A DNA stretch of 64,000 nt from Rhodosorus marinus (taxonomy: Eukaryota > Rhodophyta > Stylonematophyceae > Stylonematales > Stylonemataceae): contig JAMWBK010000002.1 in the NCBI GenBank assembly GCA_029953675.1, positions 2,666,001-2,730,000 of the forward strand, in the 5' to 3' direction. Below are positions 22,893 through 34,764 of this stretch, piece by piece. A model generated the notes under the pieces. That model saw only the letters and a program-made list of their open reading frames with translations. It was not told where the DNA came from and did not search any database. Every line of letters begins with the position of its first letter. Position 1 is the first letter of the stretch. Both the position numbers and the translations under genes were made by a program.

Positions 22893-24085
22893 CTTGTCTC
22901 CTAGTTCCTGATCTGGCAACCACAGAAATACCCACACTGTCCTTTCCACAGCCGCTTCCTCTCCTAGTTCACATCCGTCTCGTCCCAAAAACTCCAGCTC
23001 GCTACAAGAAGCACTGACTAACAAAGATACATACCCTGTTTCAGAGGTCGTAAAAACCTACGCTGGGGCTAAAAAGCTCTCGAGAAGGTCAGCTTGTCCT
23101 TCAGCAAAATGCTGGCCTGACTAACCCTCCCCGTGCCCCCCCTCTTCCCGTCCTCTTTCCCACTATGTTTCCCAGACCTGAGGCAAAGCCCTAGTCAAAG
23201 CTGTTGGTTTCTTAGAAACGTTGTCGACTTGAAAACCTCTGTTCGAAGAAGGTGGGTTGCTCCTCTAACAGAGTACTGGCGTTACTAACCTTCCCCTGTC
23301 TCACAATGTATTCTCGGATGTCGATCTTCTTGATGGAGCCCCTAAAACGCTAGCAGTCAATACTCTCTACAGGACAACGTCAGACCCTTAGCAAAGCTCT
23401 AGTCACAACTGCCTTTGTTTGAGAGATGTTGCGCAACTCAAAAACGGTCTACAATGAAGCTGAGTCTGTTCTTTTAGTAAAGAGGTGGGCTTTTTTAGCA
23501 TCCCTAGCTTCTCTCAGCTCTCTCTTATGTCAGTCCCCGTCCTCAAGGACCTGATTAAGCAACTGGAACGAAATGTCGACCAAGAGAACGCCCTTTTCGC
23601 TCGATCGGATGCCGTGTATGCGCTTAAGATGGTTGAGAAGGAATATGGACAGATACAGCGGGGACAGGCTGCTGCGAGCTGCTAGATGATGAGCATTCTC
23701 CCTGGCAGGCTGTGCAAATATGCAAGCTCGGTTGAAGCGATTACGAATTACTTTTTGCCCATGGCCTTTGGGGGTGAGTCGTCTGCTTTGAACAACGGCG
23801 GCGAGTTGTCTGCTTGCTGACGAACTGATGCGAACATGAGAGAGATTCGGTTTGGCCACCTGAACGAGTCGTTCACTGACCCTGCAAGGTCTGCTTTGGG
23901 GAAGCTCCGTACAGCGAACACAGACGGCGTCGGCAATGGAGTTCACAGCTGCATTGGTCCGCGTTTGATCTGGAACAAGCTTAATACTCTGTATTCTTCT
24001 CATAGGGGGTCTATCCAGCTCTTTTCCCTACTTAGTTTTCTCTCACACTGGTACACGGTTTGCTTAGGCGCCGGCGGGTTTCCGC
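22893..24085. other. Intergenic, no supported gene
   Basis: A 52-codon plus-strand frame at about 23527-23685 (MSVPVLKDLIKQLERNVDQE start, helical) looks protein-like but has no confirmed partner exons. Opposite-strand frames have poor composition. Confidence 0.4.
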
Positions 24086-27000
24086 TCATGTCTTTCGAAC
24101 CTTTGCTTCTGGAGCCCTCATCTTCCTCAACACTTTCAACTTGAGCTTATTGGAGATTGCACACTCTCTGTTCGGATTAAGCTGCAAAGCCCTGTTCAAC
24201 ATGTGTTCCGCTTCATCAAGGCGTCCTGCGGGCAATCGGGACGGACATTCACAGTTGTTAGAAACAAGTCAAGTCCATCTGAATCAAGAGCTTTTCCATA
24301 CCTATTGAGATATATAATAAGGCAAGATTATTGTACACGACTGAATGCGCCCCTCCGGCAAGCAAACTTTTGTCGTAGGCATCCTGGGCTTCATCAAACT
24401 TCGTCCCCTCCTGTCTCCACAGGTTGCCGAGGTTGTTCCAAATAGTTGCGGCACTGGTAAGTCCTGAGTAGCTCACTTCCTTCCTGTCCATATCCTATGG
24501 TTCCCGCAAGCACAACAAGGAAGTCAGGTATATGGATTGCCTAGCGTGACGGAATTTCAGACTAGTCCTCCCCCTGCTCAGCAACTCACATTCAACCCCT
24601 CCCCGTCCATGATATAGCTCTCTCTGGCCAAAGCAGCCCCCAGCGCCTTGATGTAAGCCTTTTCAGCATCCTCCAATTCGTCGACGAGTTGCGAAGTAAC
24701 GCCCAACGTATTCCAGGCAGCAGGAAGGGTTTCATTACGCGCACAGGCTTGAAGCGCAAACTCCCTAGCAGAGGAATACTCCCCGGAACCAATCTAGGTT
24801 AAATTTCACGAAGCAACCGAGAGCGGAGTATCAGAAGCTGCCCCTCCCCGAAGCGCTCTAGTCTGTTTTCCGCCTAGTCTCCCGATGAAGCTTACCTGCA
24901 GCAGTGAGAGTTGTGACCAAGCCGAAGCGTCGCCTTGACTCTTCTCCAAGGCTTCTACTAATCTTTCCGCCGCTTCCGCTCCGAACGATCGGTTCCCAGT
25001 CTCCTCAATGCTATTCTCATGTCGTAACCTCAGCGCCATACCGAGGGCTGTGCTCGCCGGCGCAGTGCTTAGTTCCCTGGACAACCCACGAAGCCTTGAA
25101 ACAGCGACGTCCAGGGTATTCCTCGCGTTCTGCATGTGTGAAAAAGTTCGATCTCAGCCGCTGGCCAGATGGACAGCAACGAGGTTAAGCCTGGATGGGA
25201 AATGCTACGTACCTTGGCGGATACAGCCTCTGCAACTTTGCTGTTCTCCACGTTCTCCAGGGATACTTGGGAATCAGTGGGGTCAGAGGCGCTCTTCACG
25301 GCTCTAGTCTGAGGACGTCTCGGCGGGGTTTGAGAAGCTGATTCGCTCACGGCCCCGGACGATTCCAATCTTTGTATGTTCTCGTCAGCTCCCCGGCGAG
25401 CCATTATTGACTGTACCAACATAGACATTCTCAACCTATCTCGCGGCACCTACAACATGTTCAATCACACTCTGGCACTTAGGACGGCGGAGAAAAAAAA
25501 ACAAACTTTCTGCGGATTGCACAGGTATCGGTACTAACCACCGCGGTCCTTTCCGCCTCTCTAGCAGCATTTTCCGCCTCTTCGAGCTGGCCTAAACCCG
25601 CCCTCGCGATCGCCAATCTATATCCAAGGTCAAAAGCGCGGTGAGATCGCAGACACAACGAGCAAGCGGTGAGTACATAGAAGAGAACGACGCAACCCAA
25701 GGGAATTCGAGCTGAGTGCACGCACCCACACAGAGCAAACGGCAGACCTCGAGATTCCTTCGTCCCGGATAGAGCATCTTGGAAGAGGCTCGCTGCGTGC
25801 TCAAACATTCCATGTTGCACAAGCAGTACCCCGTAGTTTGATAATGCCTCGACATGTCCTCGGTCTCTGAAATGGACGGCGCAACGCAAAGTGTGCACTT
25901 CAAAATCAGCCTGGGCCGGATACGAAATCTGAGCACAGGCGTTGGAGACTTCTTGACTCACCTTAGCACAACTTCTTGAAAGCAGCGTCTAGCTTCCTTC
26001 TCATTCCCCAAAGCGGACTCAGCCAGACCGAGATTGTTCAGACCGTCGAGATAGTCTGGAAACGATTCTAGAATACTTTTCAAAATTTCTCTGGAGCCCA
26101 TTTCCCCTCCTAGTTCACATACGTAGTTGTGCACGATCGTTGAGGAAGGCCCCTTGGATGCGGAGGACAGCATCCTCAGGGCGTCGTATAGATCAACATA
26201 TACACATACCCTCTAACAAGTGGAGCAATGCCAAAGAATTCCACACGTCTGGCCTTGTCGCGTCTTTGTTGGTCGCCTCCAGGAGCAGCTCCTGGAGGTC
26301 TTTCAGGAGTTTCGATTTTTCATCTGCGCTCGTAAGATTTTCGGCCTGTTATGAGAGCGTTGAACGGATAGCGTGTTCGTGTTTAAGCAATTGGTGAGAT
26401 AGGGCTCAACTGACTACTCCCTCAAATGGCAGTCTTCGTTCGCTTGGTAGGTTAATTAACAAATTGGTTTCCTTACGTCAAGAGAAGATGCGAGGGCTAT
26501 GTGAGTCTGTAATCTCGCAATGTTTCGCTGAAGACCCCTCGGTGGCTCCTCGTGCTTGTAGGAACTGAAACTTTCATTGTACAACCTAGTCCAAAAGCGA
26601 ATAGGAACGGTTGGAATTCGCCTCGGGCACATGAGAAATTATCCCAGCACAGCTAGGTGCACGGATGCGCTTATGAACTTCATGAATTCATTACGGAATT
26701 AACAAGAAAGATGCCATACAAAGCATTTGAAAATATGCTTTCGTTTTGCCTTACCTCATACAATGCTGAAAGGCTTTCAGGGCCTCTGTTCCCTTTCCGT
26801 TTCGGAGAAACATCAAGCCCAGGTGAAAATGTGCTTCCGTGTTCCGCGGCATTCTAGACAAGAATAGCAGTAAAATACACATCCAAAGTCAGTGCAAATG
26901 ACCAACGCATCCTTCATGTGCAAACTCCAGCGTGAGCATAACGAGAGTACCTTTTGCAAGCTCCAATAAGCGCAGACTTCAGTTGCTTGTTCCTCAAGTC

Positions 27001-27311
27001 AGTCCCTAACACAATGCAAAAGGCAAATGATTCAGAGGTTTCCACCATCCCAAAAACCAAACGGACCCTAGATCAGTACTCACATCCATATACGATATCC
27101 TCGTCGGATGGCGGCAGGTCAACCATATCCTCATAGACATTCTAAGCAAACGACCCAAAAAGAACCTTTAGAACACTTCGATGCAGCCAAAAACAGTACT
27201 CTATCCTCTTTCGCGAGCCCATTTCAAACGCACATAGTTAATGACATCTACATCGTCGACGTCAGATTCATCACTGGATTCCTTCCTTTCTAAATCTTCT
27301 CCCTCCTGCAT
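24086..27311 (-). CDS. Multi-TPR protein of unknown function (14 exons)
   Basis: 629 aa. Exons (minus strand): 27234-27311, 27084-27141, 26951-27005, 26755-26853, 26477-26564, 26210-26345, 25962-26109, 25726-25866, 25539-25617, 25213-25449, 24896-25129, 24590-24793, 24302-24494, 24086-24225; every intron is GT..AG and the phases close. The N-terminus is acidic (E/S/D-rich) and then EDMVDLPPSDEDIVYG. TPR-like helix pairs recur: AHFHLGLMFLRNGKGTEALK, WNSLALLHLLEG, GLNNLGLAESALGNEKEARR, ALSNYGVLLVQHGMFEHAAS, LAIARAGLGQLEEAENAARE, AAWNTLGVTSQLVDELEDAE, IWNNLGNLWRQEG, VYNNLALLYISIGRLDEAEH. A Ser/Thr/Pro-rich linker (about residues 300-345) separates two TPR blocks. No catalytic domain seen, so a scaffold role is likely; I cannot name the orthologue. 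Confidence 0.85.
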
Positions 27312-28938
27312 GTTTTGCGAGGCTCGAAACGCTATCTAATGAGTCCCTCTTTAAACCAAGACCCTCCCTCGCCTTTCCCTGCCGGAAAATAGAAGCCGGC
27401 TACCTCATCGGGCAGTTCATGGATCCAACAGGACGGAAAACCCTTCCACGGAGGCTCAAGGAAAGGCAACCCGTCGGAAACCCCGGAGAGCACGCACGTG
27501 AACAAAGATATCCTCCCACCTCCGAAAACACTCAAAATCACCTACCAAACCCCACAGGAGCAAATAGCATCGGACACAGAAAACCAAAAGGCAAACTACT
27601 ACTCGGCGGCAGCTCAGCACCTCAAAAACCACAACACCTCCGAAAACGATCTGCCTCACAGTCTTCTTCTCTAGGTCAGATCTAATCACCCCTTCTTCGC
27701 TCACGCCACGGCTCACCTCTTCCCGAATACAGTTACCATCAACAGAGGAGCTTGCAGAAACACCACCAAGCTCTCCTTAAAAGCTACACTTGCGACCCCC
27801 ACTTTTGCCCACAAATCAGAACGTAACATACCCGAAAATCCGTGCTTTCTATTACACAGGCCCGCCTCACTTCCATGTGCTCCAAACCAATTCCATCCTG
27901 AAGCTCTTTCAAACCCCTGCCTTCCATTGAGCATCGACCATCCTCCTCAACGCTTCTCCTACACAATCCCACCTTATAAAAACTTGTCCTGTTGCTCACA
28001 AAACCCTTTCCATCCAGAGCTCCTTAACAAACCCTTTCCATCCAAAGCTCCTCAGCAACCTCTCAATGTCATTCAGAGATGCACTGACAACCCTCACCTC
28101 CTTCACCGAGCAGAGAGGCTGATGCTCGGTGAACGTTTTCGCTTATGAAAAACAGGTTCTGGGAGGGAGAAGAGGGATAGGCGTCAATGAAAAACCCGAT
28201 CGATCCCCGGATGTGGTTTTGAGCAACCTCATCACCAACAGATTTCAAAATGTTCGATCAACAGGTGTGAACTACGTCCAGCTTTCTCTTCCAGTTCAGA
28301 TAGGCTCGTCGGAATGGTTTTCGGACCCTTTCTGTTTATTTTTTTTTGGGTCATGTCAGCTTTTTTTTAGGCTCGGGGCGGATGAATTGATTCTCTCCCT
28401 GGAAATCACAAACAGCGATCTAAAGTTCCGTTGGATAGTACAAAAGGCTCTTGGACTAACTGATGGACCAGGTGCTCCTTGGGATGTAAGGTGTGTGTGG
28501 GTGGAGGGGAAGGTTGATGCTGTGGTGCCCCAGGCCGGCGGGGGTTTGATAACGACCATGATAGAGATAAAATGCTCATGGGTCTACGTGGTTCGTTAGA
28601 CGAGCGTATGCCAGGGGCTATGCAGGTACAGACTCGCGAACTTTCGAGTCTAGTCCAGACTAAGTCAGTCCCTCTAGTAGAACGAAGATAACGGTTTCAA
28701 GCGTTTACAAACTAGGACACTGCTATCCGAGTTCTTGTTCGACTATGAAAGGCAACCTTTTCAGCTCCAATATGGCTTTGGGGTCCGAGGATCTCAATCG
28801 ATCCTGAAGGCGTATTTTAGGTGATTTACTGCAATATTATTTCCAGATAATGCTAAACTGGAAACGAGTTTTTGTTATTTAGAAAATATTTGAAGATTCA
28901 GGGAAAAGGTTGTCGTTAATCTGTAAATATGGCCAGAT
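27312..28938. other. Intergenic, no supported gene
   Basis: 27300-28130 is C/A-rich on the plus strand. A 28-bp period direct duplication (CCCTTTCCATCC then AGCTCCT) occurs at about 28001-28052. A 156-codon plus-strand frame at 28129-28599 contains plausible stretches (GADELILSLEITNSDLKFRW) but no recognisable family and a low-complexity F-rich middle; it may be an exon or chance. Confidence 0.4.
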
Positions 28939-29547
28939 TTAGTCATAGTGATCCATGATTGCATTGACTGCTTCCTCCCAGGTGGTCACTCTACGCACAA
29001 GCGGTGGAAGAGGGGAGTCAGTCTGGTTCCATCTGTACAAACCTTTAAGGTCGAATAGAAGCGTTTTGAACCCTGCTTCAGCGCATTGACGAGAGTAGGA
29101 AAGTGAGTCGTCGATCATAAACGATGCTCCAACTTGGCGACAGAGATCGGGCTTGGAGGTCTTCGTCCCGGTCGCCGACCAATTATTTCCGAAGCGAATA
29201 TCACTGAACGTGTTTGGAAAATTCGCATCGATCCACTGCTTTGTCTGCCTCTCAATCACAGTTTGTCTGGAGGTCACGACCACCAGTTGGAAACCGGAGT
29301 CGAGCAACTTCTGTACTCCCTCGTGCGCACCCTCGATCGGTTTGATATTATCAAAATGCCGGCTCTGAAAGAATTCATTCACCTTCTTCTTGCTCTCCTC
29401 CTCCGTTCCACCCCATACTTCCCGAAAGGTGTAGCTGAAGAAGTCGGACGTCTGAAGAAAACTTCCATACGCTTCGTTGTGAAACAAGATCAGCGCCTCA
29501 ACGAATCCTCCCAGTACTTCGTCCAGATCAATTGCGATCGTTATCAT
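28939..29547 (-). CDS. HAD-superfamily hydrolase, 5'(3')-deoxyribonucleotidase-like
   Basis: 202 aa, no intron. Probable phosphatase acting on a nucleotide or similar small phosphate ester. HAD motif I is IAIDLDEVLGG (nucleophile Asp at residue 7 and the acid Asp two later); motif II is LVVVTSRQ near residue 93; the C-terminal acidic pair is FMIDDSLSYS. The cap region starting HNEAYGSFLQTSDFFSYTFR resembles the NT5C-type (NagD-unrelated) nucleotidase group found in algae, plants and bacteria. Substrate cannot be told from sequence. Start is the only Met before motif I. Confidence 0.78.
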   Translation of the reverse strand: MITIAIDLDEVLGGFVEALILFHNEAYGSFLQTSDFFSYTFREVWGGTEEESKKKVNEFFQSRHFDNIKPIEGAHEGVQKLLDSGFQLVVVTSRQTVIERQTKQWIDANFPNTFSDIRFGNNWSATGTKTSKPDLCRQVGASFMIDDSLSYSRQCAEAGFKTLLFDLKGLYRWNQTDSPLPPLVRRVTTWEEAVNAIMDHYD

Positions 29548-30040
29548 ATCACCATCAAGAAAGCTCGTACAATATCAAAACCGCGCTAGCTCACTCAGAA
29601 CTGAAGCAGAATGCAAACCCTCCAGCTCTGCCCTCGATCTCCCAATGCTTTGTGCTTGCCGTTTGCTTGCAGAGAAGGAGATCCGATGGAGGAGGCTGGG
29701 GCTGTGGATGGAATTTTGAACCATCTCCGACTAGCGCGTATAATACACTGAACTGAGTAGAACATAAGGACCTGTAGGGTCCACCCGGCGGACGCGTTAA
29801 CGCTGCTTAAGCTACGTACCTCCATCCATTGGATGGACGGCGGGTCCTCTTAAGCTTGGTTGCCCTTGGCTGGGAGCCCATTATAATCAGAGACGAAGGT
29901 CTGGCTAAAAGCCCCAGCAAGACCGTCGATCTCGTAAGCGCGCGCTTCAATTATTGATAGTGCCGGGTGCACGTCGAAATGTGAGCGATTTTCAATGTTC
30001 CGAATGACTGTTTGTACTGTTGGCAAGGAATTGAGAGAAA
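29548..30040. other. Intergenic
   Basis: No gene supported. A short palindrome TCCATCCA/TGGATGGA surrounds 29829. Probably the HAD-gene promoter and the 3' flank of the PHD gene. Confidence 0.4.
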
Positions 30041-31621
30041 CTATAAACTCCGCGTGGATTCTTCTGATGAAGTATCCGGCGCTTCGCCTTCTCCTGCTGT
30101 CAGACTGTTCTTTCCTGGGAAATCCACTTCCGTACTAGACGCGTCTGCTCGAGATTTCGTCGCAGCAACCTCAGCCGCGGCCCTTTGTGCGCGGCTGGAG
30201 TGGCTGGGTTGCTGTTTGGGCATCAAGCTCGTGGGTGTTCCTCGTCTGCCGGAAGCTTCTGTAGACCACCGCGGTGTGTGAATCATTTCAGTACAAGATA
30301 TCAGCGCGAAGAGCACGGAGAAAGGAAACCATGGAACCTCAAGACTTACGCTCAACCGGACTTGCACCAGCGCTCGCGGGCACTTGACCGGTTCCTGATT
30401 TCGAAGCCGCCGAGGACTGAGTCATCGATTTCCCTGTGTTCGCTTCTACCGTAGGCGTGGCCTGCACGGGCTGCGGTTGCTTTGCTGCTGCCATGTCATG
30501 AGCTGCCTTCTGTATGGTTCTACGGTCAGCTGGTCTCAGCGTCATACTTCCGGTAGTGTTGGCTCGCGCCTTGGGTGATTCTGGAGTTGCTTGTACCGCT
30601 GGGGCCTCGGCGGTCGGTGATATATACGCATATTTCTGTCCCGTAACAGCGCTCTCCACATACCAGACCAGGGCTGGTGCGTGTCCGGGGGGGACCGTAC
30701 CTCCAGGCGCAGGATTCGTAACCCTCGGAAAACTCGGGGTGTCCGCACGAGCTGTATTCGTGGAAGCCCTCATCTGAGAATTCCCCTGGGTTGTCTCCGA
30801 AGGTTTCGCGGTCGCAGCAGACTCTGATTCTTGAATCTCCCTGTGATCCACGCAGTGCATCTTGCTTTGCACGGCGTTCACCGAGCATGACGCTTTCGAC
30901 AAGCACGCGAAATGGTAAATCTTCTCGCAGTTTTCCCGAGCGCATTCCACGGATGCTCGCGGCTCAAGACATTCCTTGCAAATCTATATCAAAGAATAAT
31001 TTGCCGCAAGACGGAGAATACTAGTTAGTCATCGAGGGCTAGAGTTATAGTCGAACACATCAACAACGGGACATGCATTCGTACCTGTCCTGAAGATTTT
31101 TTCACGCTTCCGTCTGTGGTATAAACATCCGAGGACCAAAATAAGCACTGGTCATGAAAATAGTAGGGGTTGGGTGATCCACTCCCTCCATTCTGAAGAG
31201 AAGGACCCAAGAATCGACCGACTTCTTTGCTCTTAGCTGTGCTTGAAGGACATAGCACGCACTCTACGCCTTCTTGAGGACTTGGAGAAGCTGCATGGTC
31301 ATCGTAGAGACTTTCTATAACCTTTACTCTCTGCTTTCGTTCTTCTGCGTTTAGGATCTGCTTCCCAGACCGAGTCCTTCGAAACTGACCACGCTTGTCC
31401 CGCAAATTGTGATAAAAGTTGTCAGATTTTGGATGCGCTTGTAATTCTGGTAGCATGAATCGCACCCTTTCAATGTGAAGCGGGCCCAATTTCACACGTT
31501 TTGCGGGGTTGGCAGGAAGGATATCACCAAGCAACGAATGTGATCTTCCAACTAGCTTGAAAAAGTCCTCCTCACATTGATCCAGCACAACGGACGTAGC
31601 AGAGTCCGGGTTGGTTGTCAT
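30041..31621 (-). CDS. Extended PHD (ePHD, zf-HC5HC2H-type) protein
   Basis: 462 aa; exons 31085-31621, 30350-30983, 30041-30258, phases close. A Cys/His-rich module begins at VECVLCPSS, followed by YFHDQCLFWSSDVY; exon 2 continues with ICKECLEPRASVEC, CEKIYHFACLSKASC and KMHCVDHR. This is the order of an extended PHD finger (pre-PHD zinc knuckle plus PHD), as in chromatin readers. Before it is a basic segment (HNLRDKRGQFRRTRSGKQIL). After it about 250 residues are Ala/Thr/Ser/Pro-rich and low in complexity with recurring QATP, TNTA and TPxSP-like words, probably disordered. Likely nuclear; no SET, bromodomain or ATPase seen, so the chromatin partner is unknown. Confidence 0.82.
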
Positions 31622-34152
31622 CGTCGCTGTTTGCCACTAAAAACAGTGGCGAGCTCGTATCAATCACCAATCCCACTAAAGGTCCGGCGCGATCTGGAAC
31701 CCACCCGAAATTCCTTCAAACGTCGCATCCCATCCACGAGAACACCTGTCCAAACTCACCAGCCAGGCTGACTAAATTCGTCAAATCATACCTTACCAGC
31801 AATTCCCCCCCTGGGCCATCTCCACTTAACCCTCAAATTTCCCTTTTGCCTCTTCACCCTTGTCCTGGATCCCTTATCCTGGATCGCTCCCGGTGATCTC
31901 ACCGCAAAGCCATCGGACAACAACTAAACGAAACTTTGCTCAGATTCAAACTAAACAGCTTTCTTCTACCGATATACATACAGCGCTAGAGTTTAGGACT
32001 TCCAAGCTTGCTGATCGATTCTGATAATTCTGGTCCGTCTTCGAAACTATGTGAGCAAACTTTCCATCCCCAACCCAACGTCAGCATCTTTGGCATCTCT
32101 GATTTGCCCTTCTGAGAATCTAGCCACTCTTCGCTATTATTGTATCTAAATTTGGTTATACTATTGTATTTATAGGGTATATTTACACAAAACTACTCAG
32201 AGAAGGGTTTTAAGGACATAGACGGATTAAAAAGTATACTTTAGGGATCGAACGGGAAGCTCATCTTTCGCGAGTTTCTTTTCAATGTGATTTTGTTTTC
32301 AAGGAACAATTCACTGCTGGTTGGGACGTTTTGCTTAGTAAAAGCGGCAGCGCGATGGGTTAGATGTTTGTCTTAGCGGCTGCGAGATGAGGGGTTGTTT
32401 CAACAGCGGTTATCGGCTACCACTTGGAGACTTACCGCAGGAACATGGTCATCTGCTGAAGCATCAGCCTCGCCCAGCGTTTTTGCTTTTTTCTTGGTGA
32501 CGTAGTTTCCTAACATCCATAGAGTTTGCGCTGCTTTCTGAGCCACGGCATGAGGTTCGCGCCAGAAACCCCCTGGGTGCAGCTGCTCTCATCAACGGAT
32601 AGTACGAGACTGAAAACGGTCAACGTTGTGATTAGGAAATGTCTTATGATGGAGGAGCCTTGTACATATCAATTTTGGATGTAGCGCTGAGTTGACACTG
32701 CTTTCGGAAGTGCGATTTGTATTGACCCATTGTGGAGAAGTCAACTCCGAAGTTTCGTACAGGCGTTGAAAGACACTGAAATTCAAGGTTTTTCGTCGAA
32801 AAACGCTGCTCGAGCAGTCCGCAATCACCGGCCCCCCACCTTATCATTCCCTCCCTTTTTGTTGGATGTGCCGTGCTGCTCTACATTGGACGAGCCAGCT
32901 CATGCTCAGATGAGGAAAAGGCTTACTGGAAAACTGTCTCAGAGCCTTTGACCTCTTCAACCAGCCAAAAATGAGAGCAGGGGAAGATATTTTGGAACAT
33001 ATCTTCTGATATAAAGTTTTACGTCGCTTTTTCCTATTCCACGAATTTCTCGATACTTTCCCTTTGCGCATTATTTGCTTTGGTACAGTTAGCCTAGCAA
33101 CGGGAGTATTTCTACCTGGTACAGCCAAGTCACTGAGTCTCTCGGATTCACCGAAGTCTTGGCGAGAGCACGTACTAGTTTTCACATGAGGCCACCTATT
33201 AAGCCAGCCATGAAGTGGCTGTGAAAAGCAGGACGGCTGACTAACTAGGCCGCCGATGATCACAGCCGATTCACCTCGTGCCTTGACAACGTCCCGAAAA
33301 CGAGCAAGCCGGGTTTCTCAAGGGTCCCGCACTTCCTGTTTCTATTTCAGAGCGGGAGGTTTCATTATCGCCAGAGACGAAACCTCTCGCAGCTGCTCGA
33401 GCGACTGTCCCTTGCCTTGATCAACGCCGCTCTCGTTCAAAACGACGCCCCCCAAACTCGTACATCCGGCTGAGGACATGGCTGCTATGCTTTTCCACAT
33501 TATGTTTCCAAGCCATACTGATGATATGCACTGTTCCAAATCCTCACTAGAGCAAACAGTCTACTCCTGTTTACGTAGAGCATAGCTAGGACGGAGTCTA
33601 ACTGTCCCGAACAGTATAGGCCGAACTCCATAAAAAATATCCCAGGGGTGGTGACAGAATTGCTCACGTCCTGTTTTCCGGTCAATTTTCGGCCTGTCTC
33701 GAAACATGTCAAAACTCCTGGCAAGTGAAGAATTGATGAAACTGAAGACACGCAGCACAAGTTACGGATGGCAGGTTTGATATGGAGTATGTGGATAGCG
33801 TCAGGCTGCTGTTCTTACCAGAACGAGTATCGAGGATATGGTGAGTTTTGAGCAGCAATACCGTGGACTTTGATAACCGAGGTCAGGGCTGCCGAACTCA
33901 GATCTTCTTTAGGCATTTCTAGCCTAACGGATTCAAACAAGGGTCTTGAAGGACAGCTTCCCATTGTCTACGAACACTAGGAATGTATCGCTTTGTGAAT
34001 CTTAGGGACTCTACCAGTGGCCTTTTCGGAAAATCTGAGGTTCAGAGCGGACGGAAAACATTACAATAATAATCAAGTTTTAGTTGTCTTGCTCAACTAG
34101 CAGATCTCGGGTCAGTATGAATAGTTAGATTGTGGCTATATATCAACGCTAT
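31622..34152. other. Gene-poor intergenic region (2.5 kb)
   Basis: No supported gene. Frames at 32730-32951, 32844-33263 and 33500-33760 are unremarkable in composition, overlap on both strands and have no recognisable motif. Confidence 0.45.
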
Positions 34153-34764
34153 CTACTCCGGTATTCCACTCAGAATCTTGTCGATCCAGTTTACCGAAGG
34201 TTGCTCGAATACGAGCCCGTAGGCTTCTTCATCTAGTGCGGTGCTCATTTCCGTATAACTCATAGGAGAATGCTCAACTGCATCAGGAATTGTAAAGATG
34301 CCGTTCAAGGATAACGGTCCCGAAATGCCGTCAAGGCTCGGTTGCCAGAGGTCCATTGTTTCGGACATCATGGGGGTCACACATCCCTCGACAGGTTTCA
34401 CAGCCTTGCGAGCTCTTTTCTTGGCCTGAGGTTTCTTTCCGTTTCCAGTAATTCCCTTCTCCCTCACAAGTGCTTGAAACTCATGTGAGCGCTTGTGGGC
34501 TGACATGCTCGACCTCCATTTGAATTGTCGATCGCAGTGGGGCACTGGGCACTTGTACAAATTCAGGGAAGTGTGCAATCTCTCATGTTCTCGCAGAATA
34601 CGGGCACTCGCGAAGTTTTTCTTACATTCTCCACACTTTTGCACATTGACTTTTTTGGGGTGGTGATTGTTCGACGCCTTCGCAACCGGCGCTTGTTCAG
34701 AGCTTTGCGATAGGCTGCTGCTTGACAGCTCGCTTGACCAAGATCTACAATGCTCCTCATCCAT
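34153..34764 (-). CDS. Two-finger C2H2 zinc-finger protein
   Basis: 203 aa, no intron, probable transcription factor. Finger 1: C44, C47, H60, H64 (CGECKKNFASARILREHERLH pattern, C-x2-C-x12-H-x3-H). Finger 2: C72, C77, H90, H94 (C-x4-C-x12-H-x3-H, TFIIIA-like spacing). The N-terminus is Ser/Gln-rich; a basic stretch after the fingers (KKPQAKKRARKAVK) may be the nuclear signal; the C-terminal 75 residues are acidic with hydrophobics and could be an activation region. Two fingers joined by a seven-residue linker are fewer than usual for TFIIIA itself, so orthology is not claimed. Confidence 0.82.
   Translation of the reverse strand: MDEEHCRSWSSELSSSSLSQSSEQAPVAKASNNHHPKKVNVQKCGECKKNFASARILREHERLHTSLNLYKCPVPHCDRQFKWRSSMSAHKRSHEFQALVREKGITGNGKKPQAKKRARKAVKPVEGCVTPMMSETMDLWQPSLDGISGPLSLNGIFTIPDAVEHSPMSYTEMSTALDEEAYGLVFEQPSVNWIDKILSGIPE

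Noticed and set aside
23527-23685. 52-codon helical ORF with nearby GTGAGT donors
   Set aside because: Protein-like, but no consistent downstream exons could be joined and no family is recognised.
25867-26210. Apparent frameshifts and 31-35-nt introns in the TPR gene
   Set aside because: Using acceptors at 26110 and 25867 gives ordinary introns of about 95-100 bp with agreeing phases.
27419-27685. 88-codon basic ORF
   Set aside because: Proline/lysine-rich chance composition in a C/A-rich tract, no motif or splice partner.
28129-28599. 156-codon plus-strand open frame
   Set aside because: It starts with GTG, has an F-rich low-complexity middle and no recognised motif; a real exon cannot be excluded.
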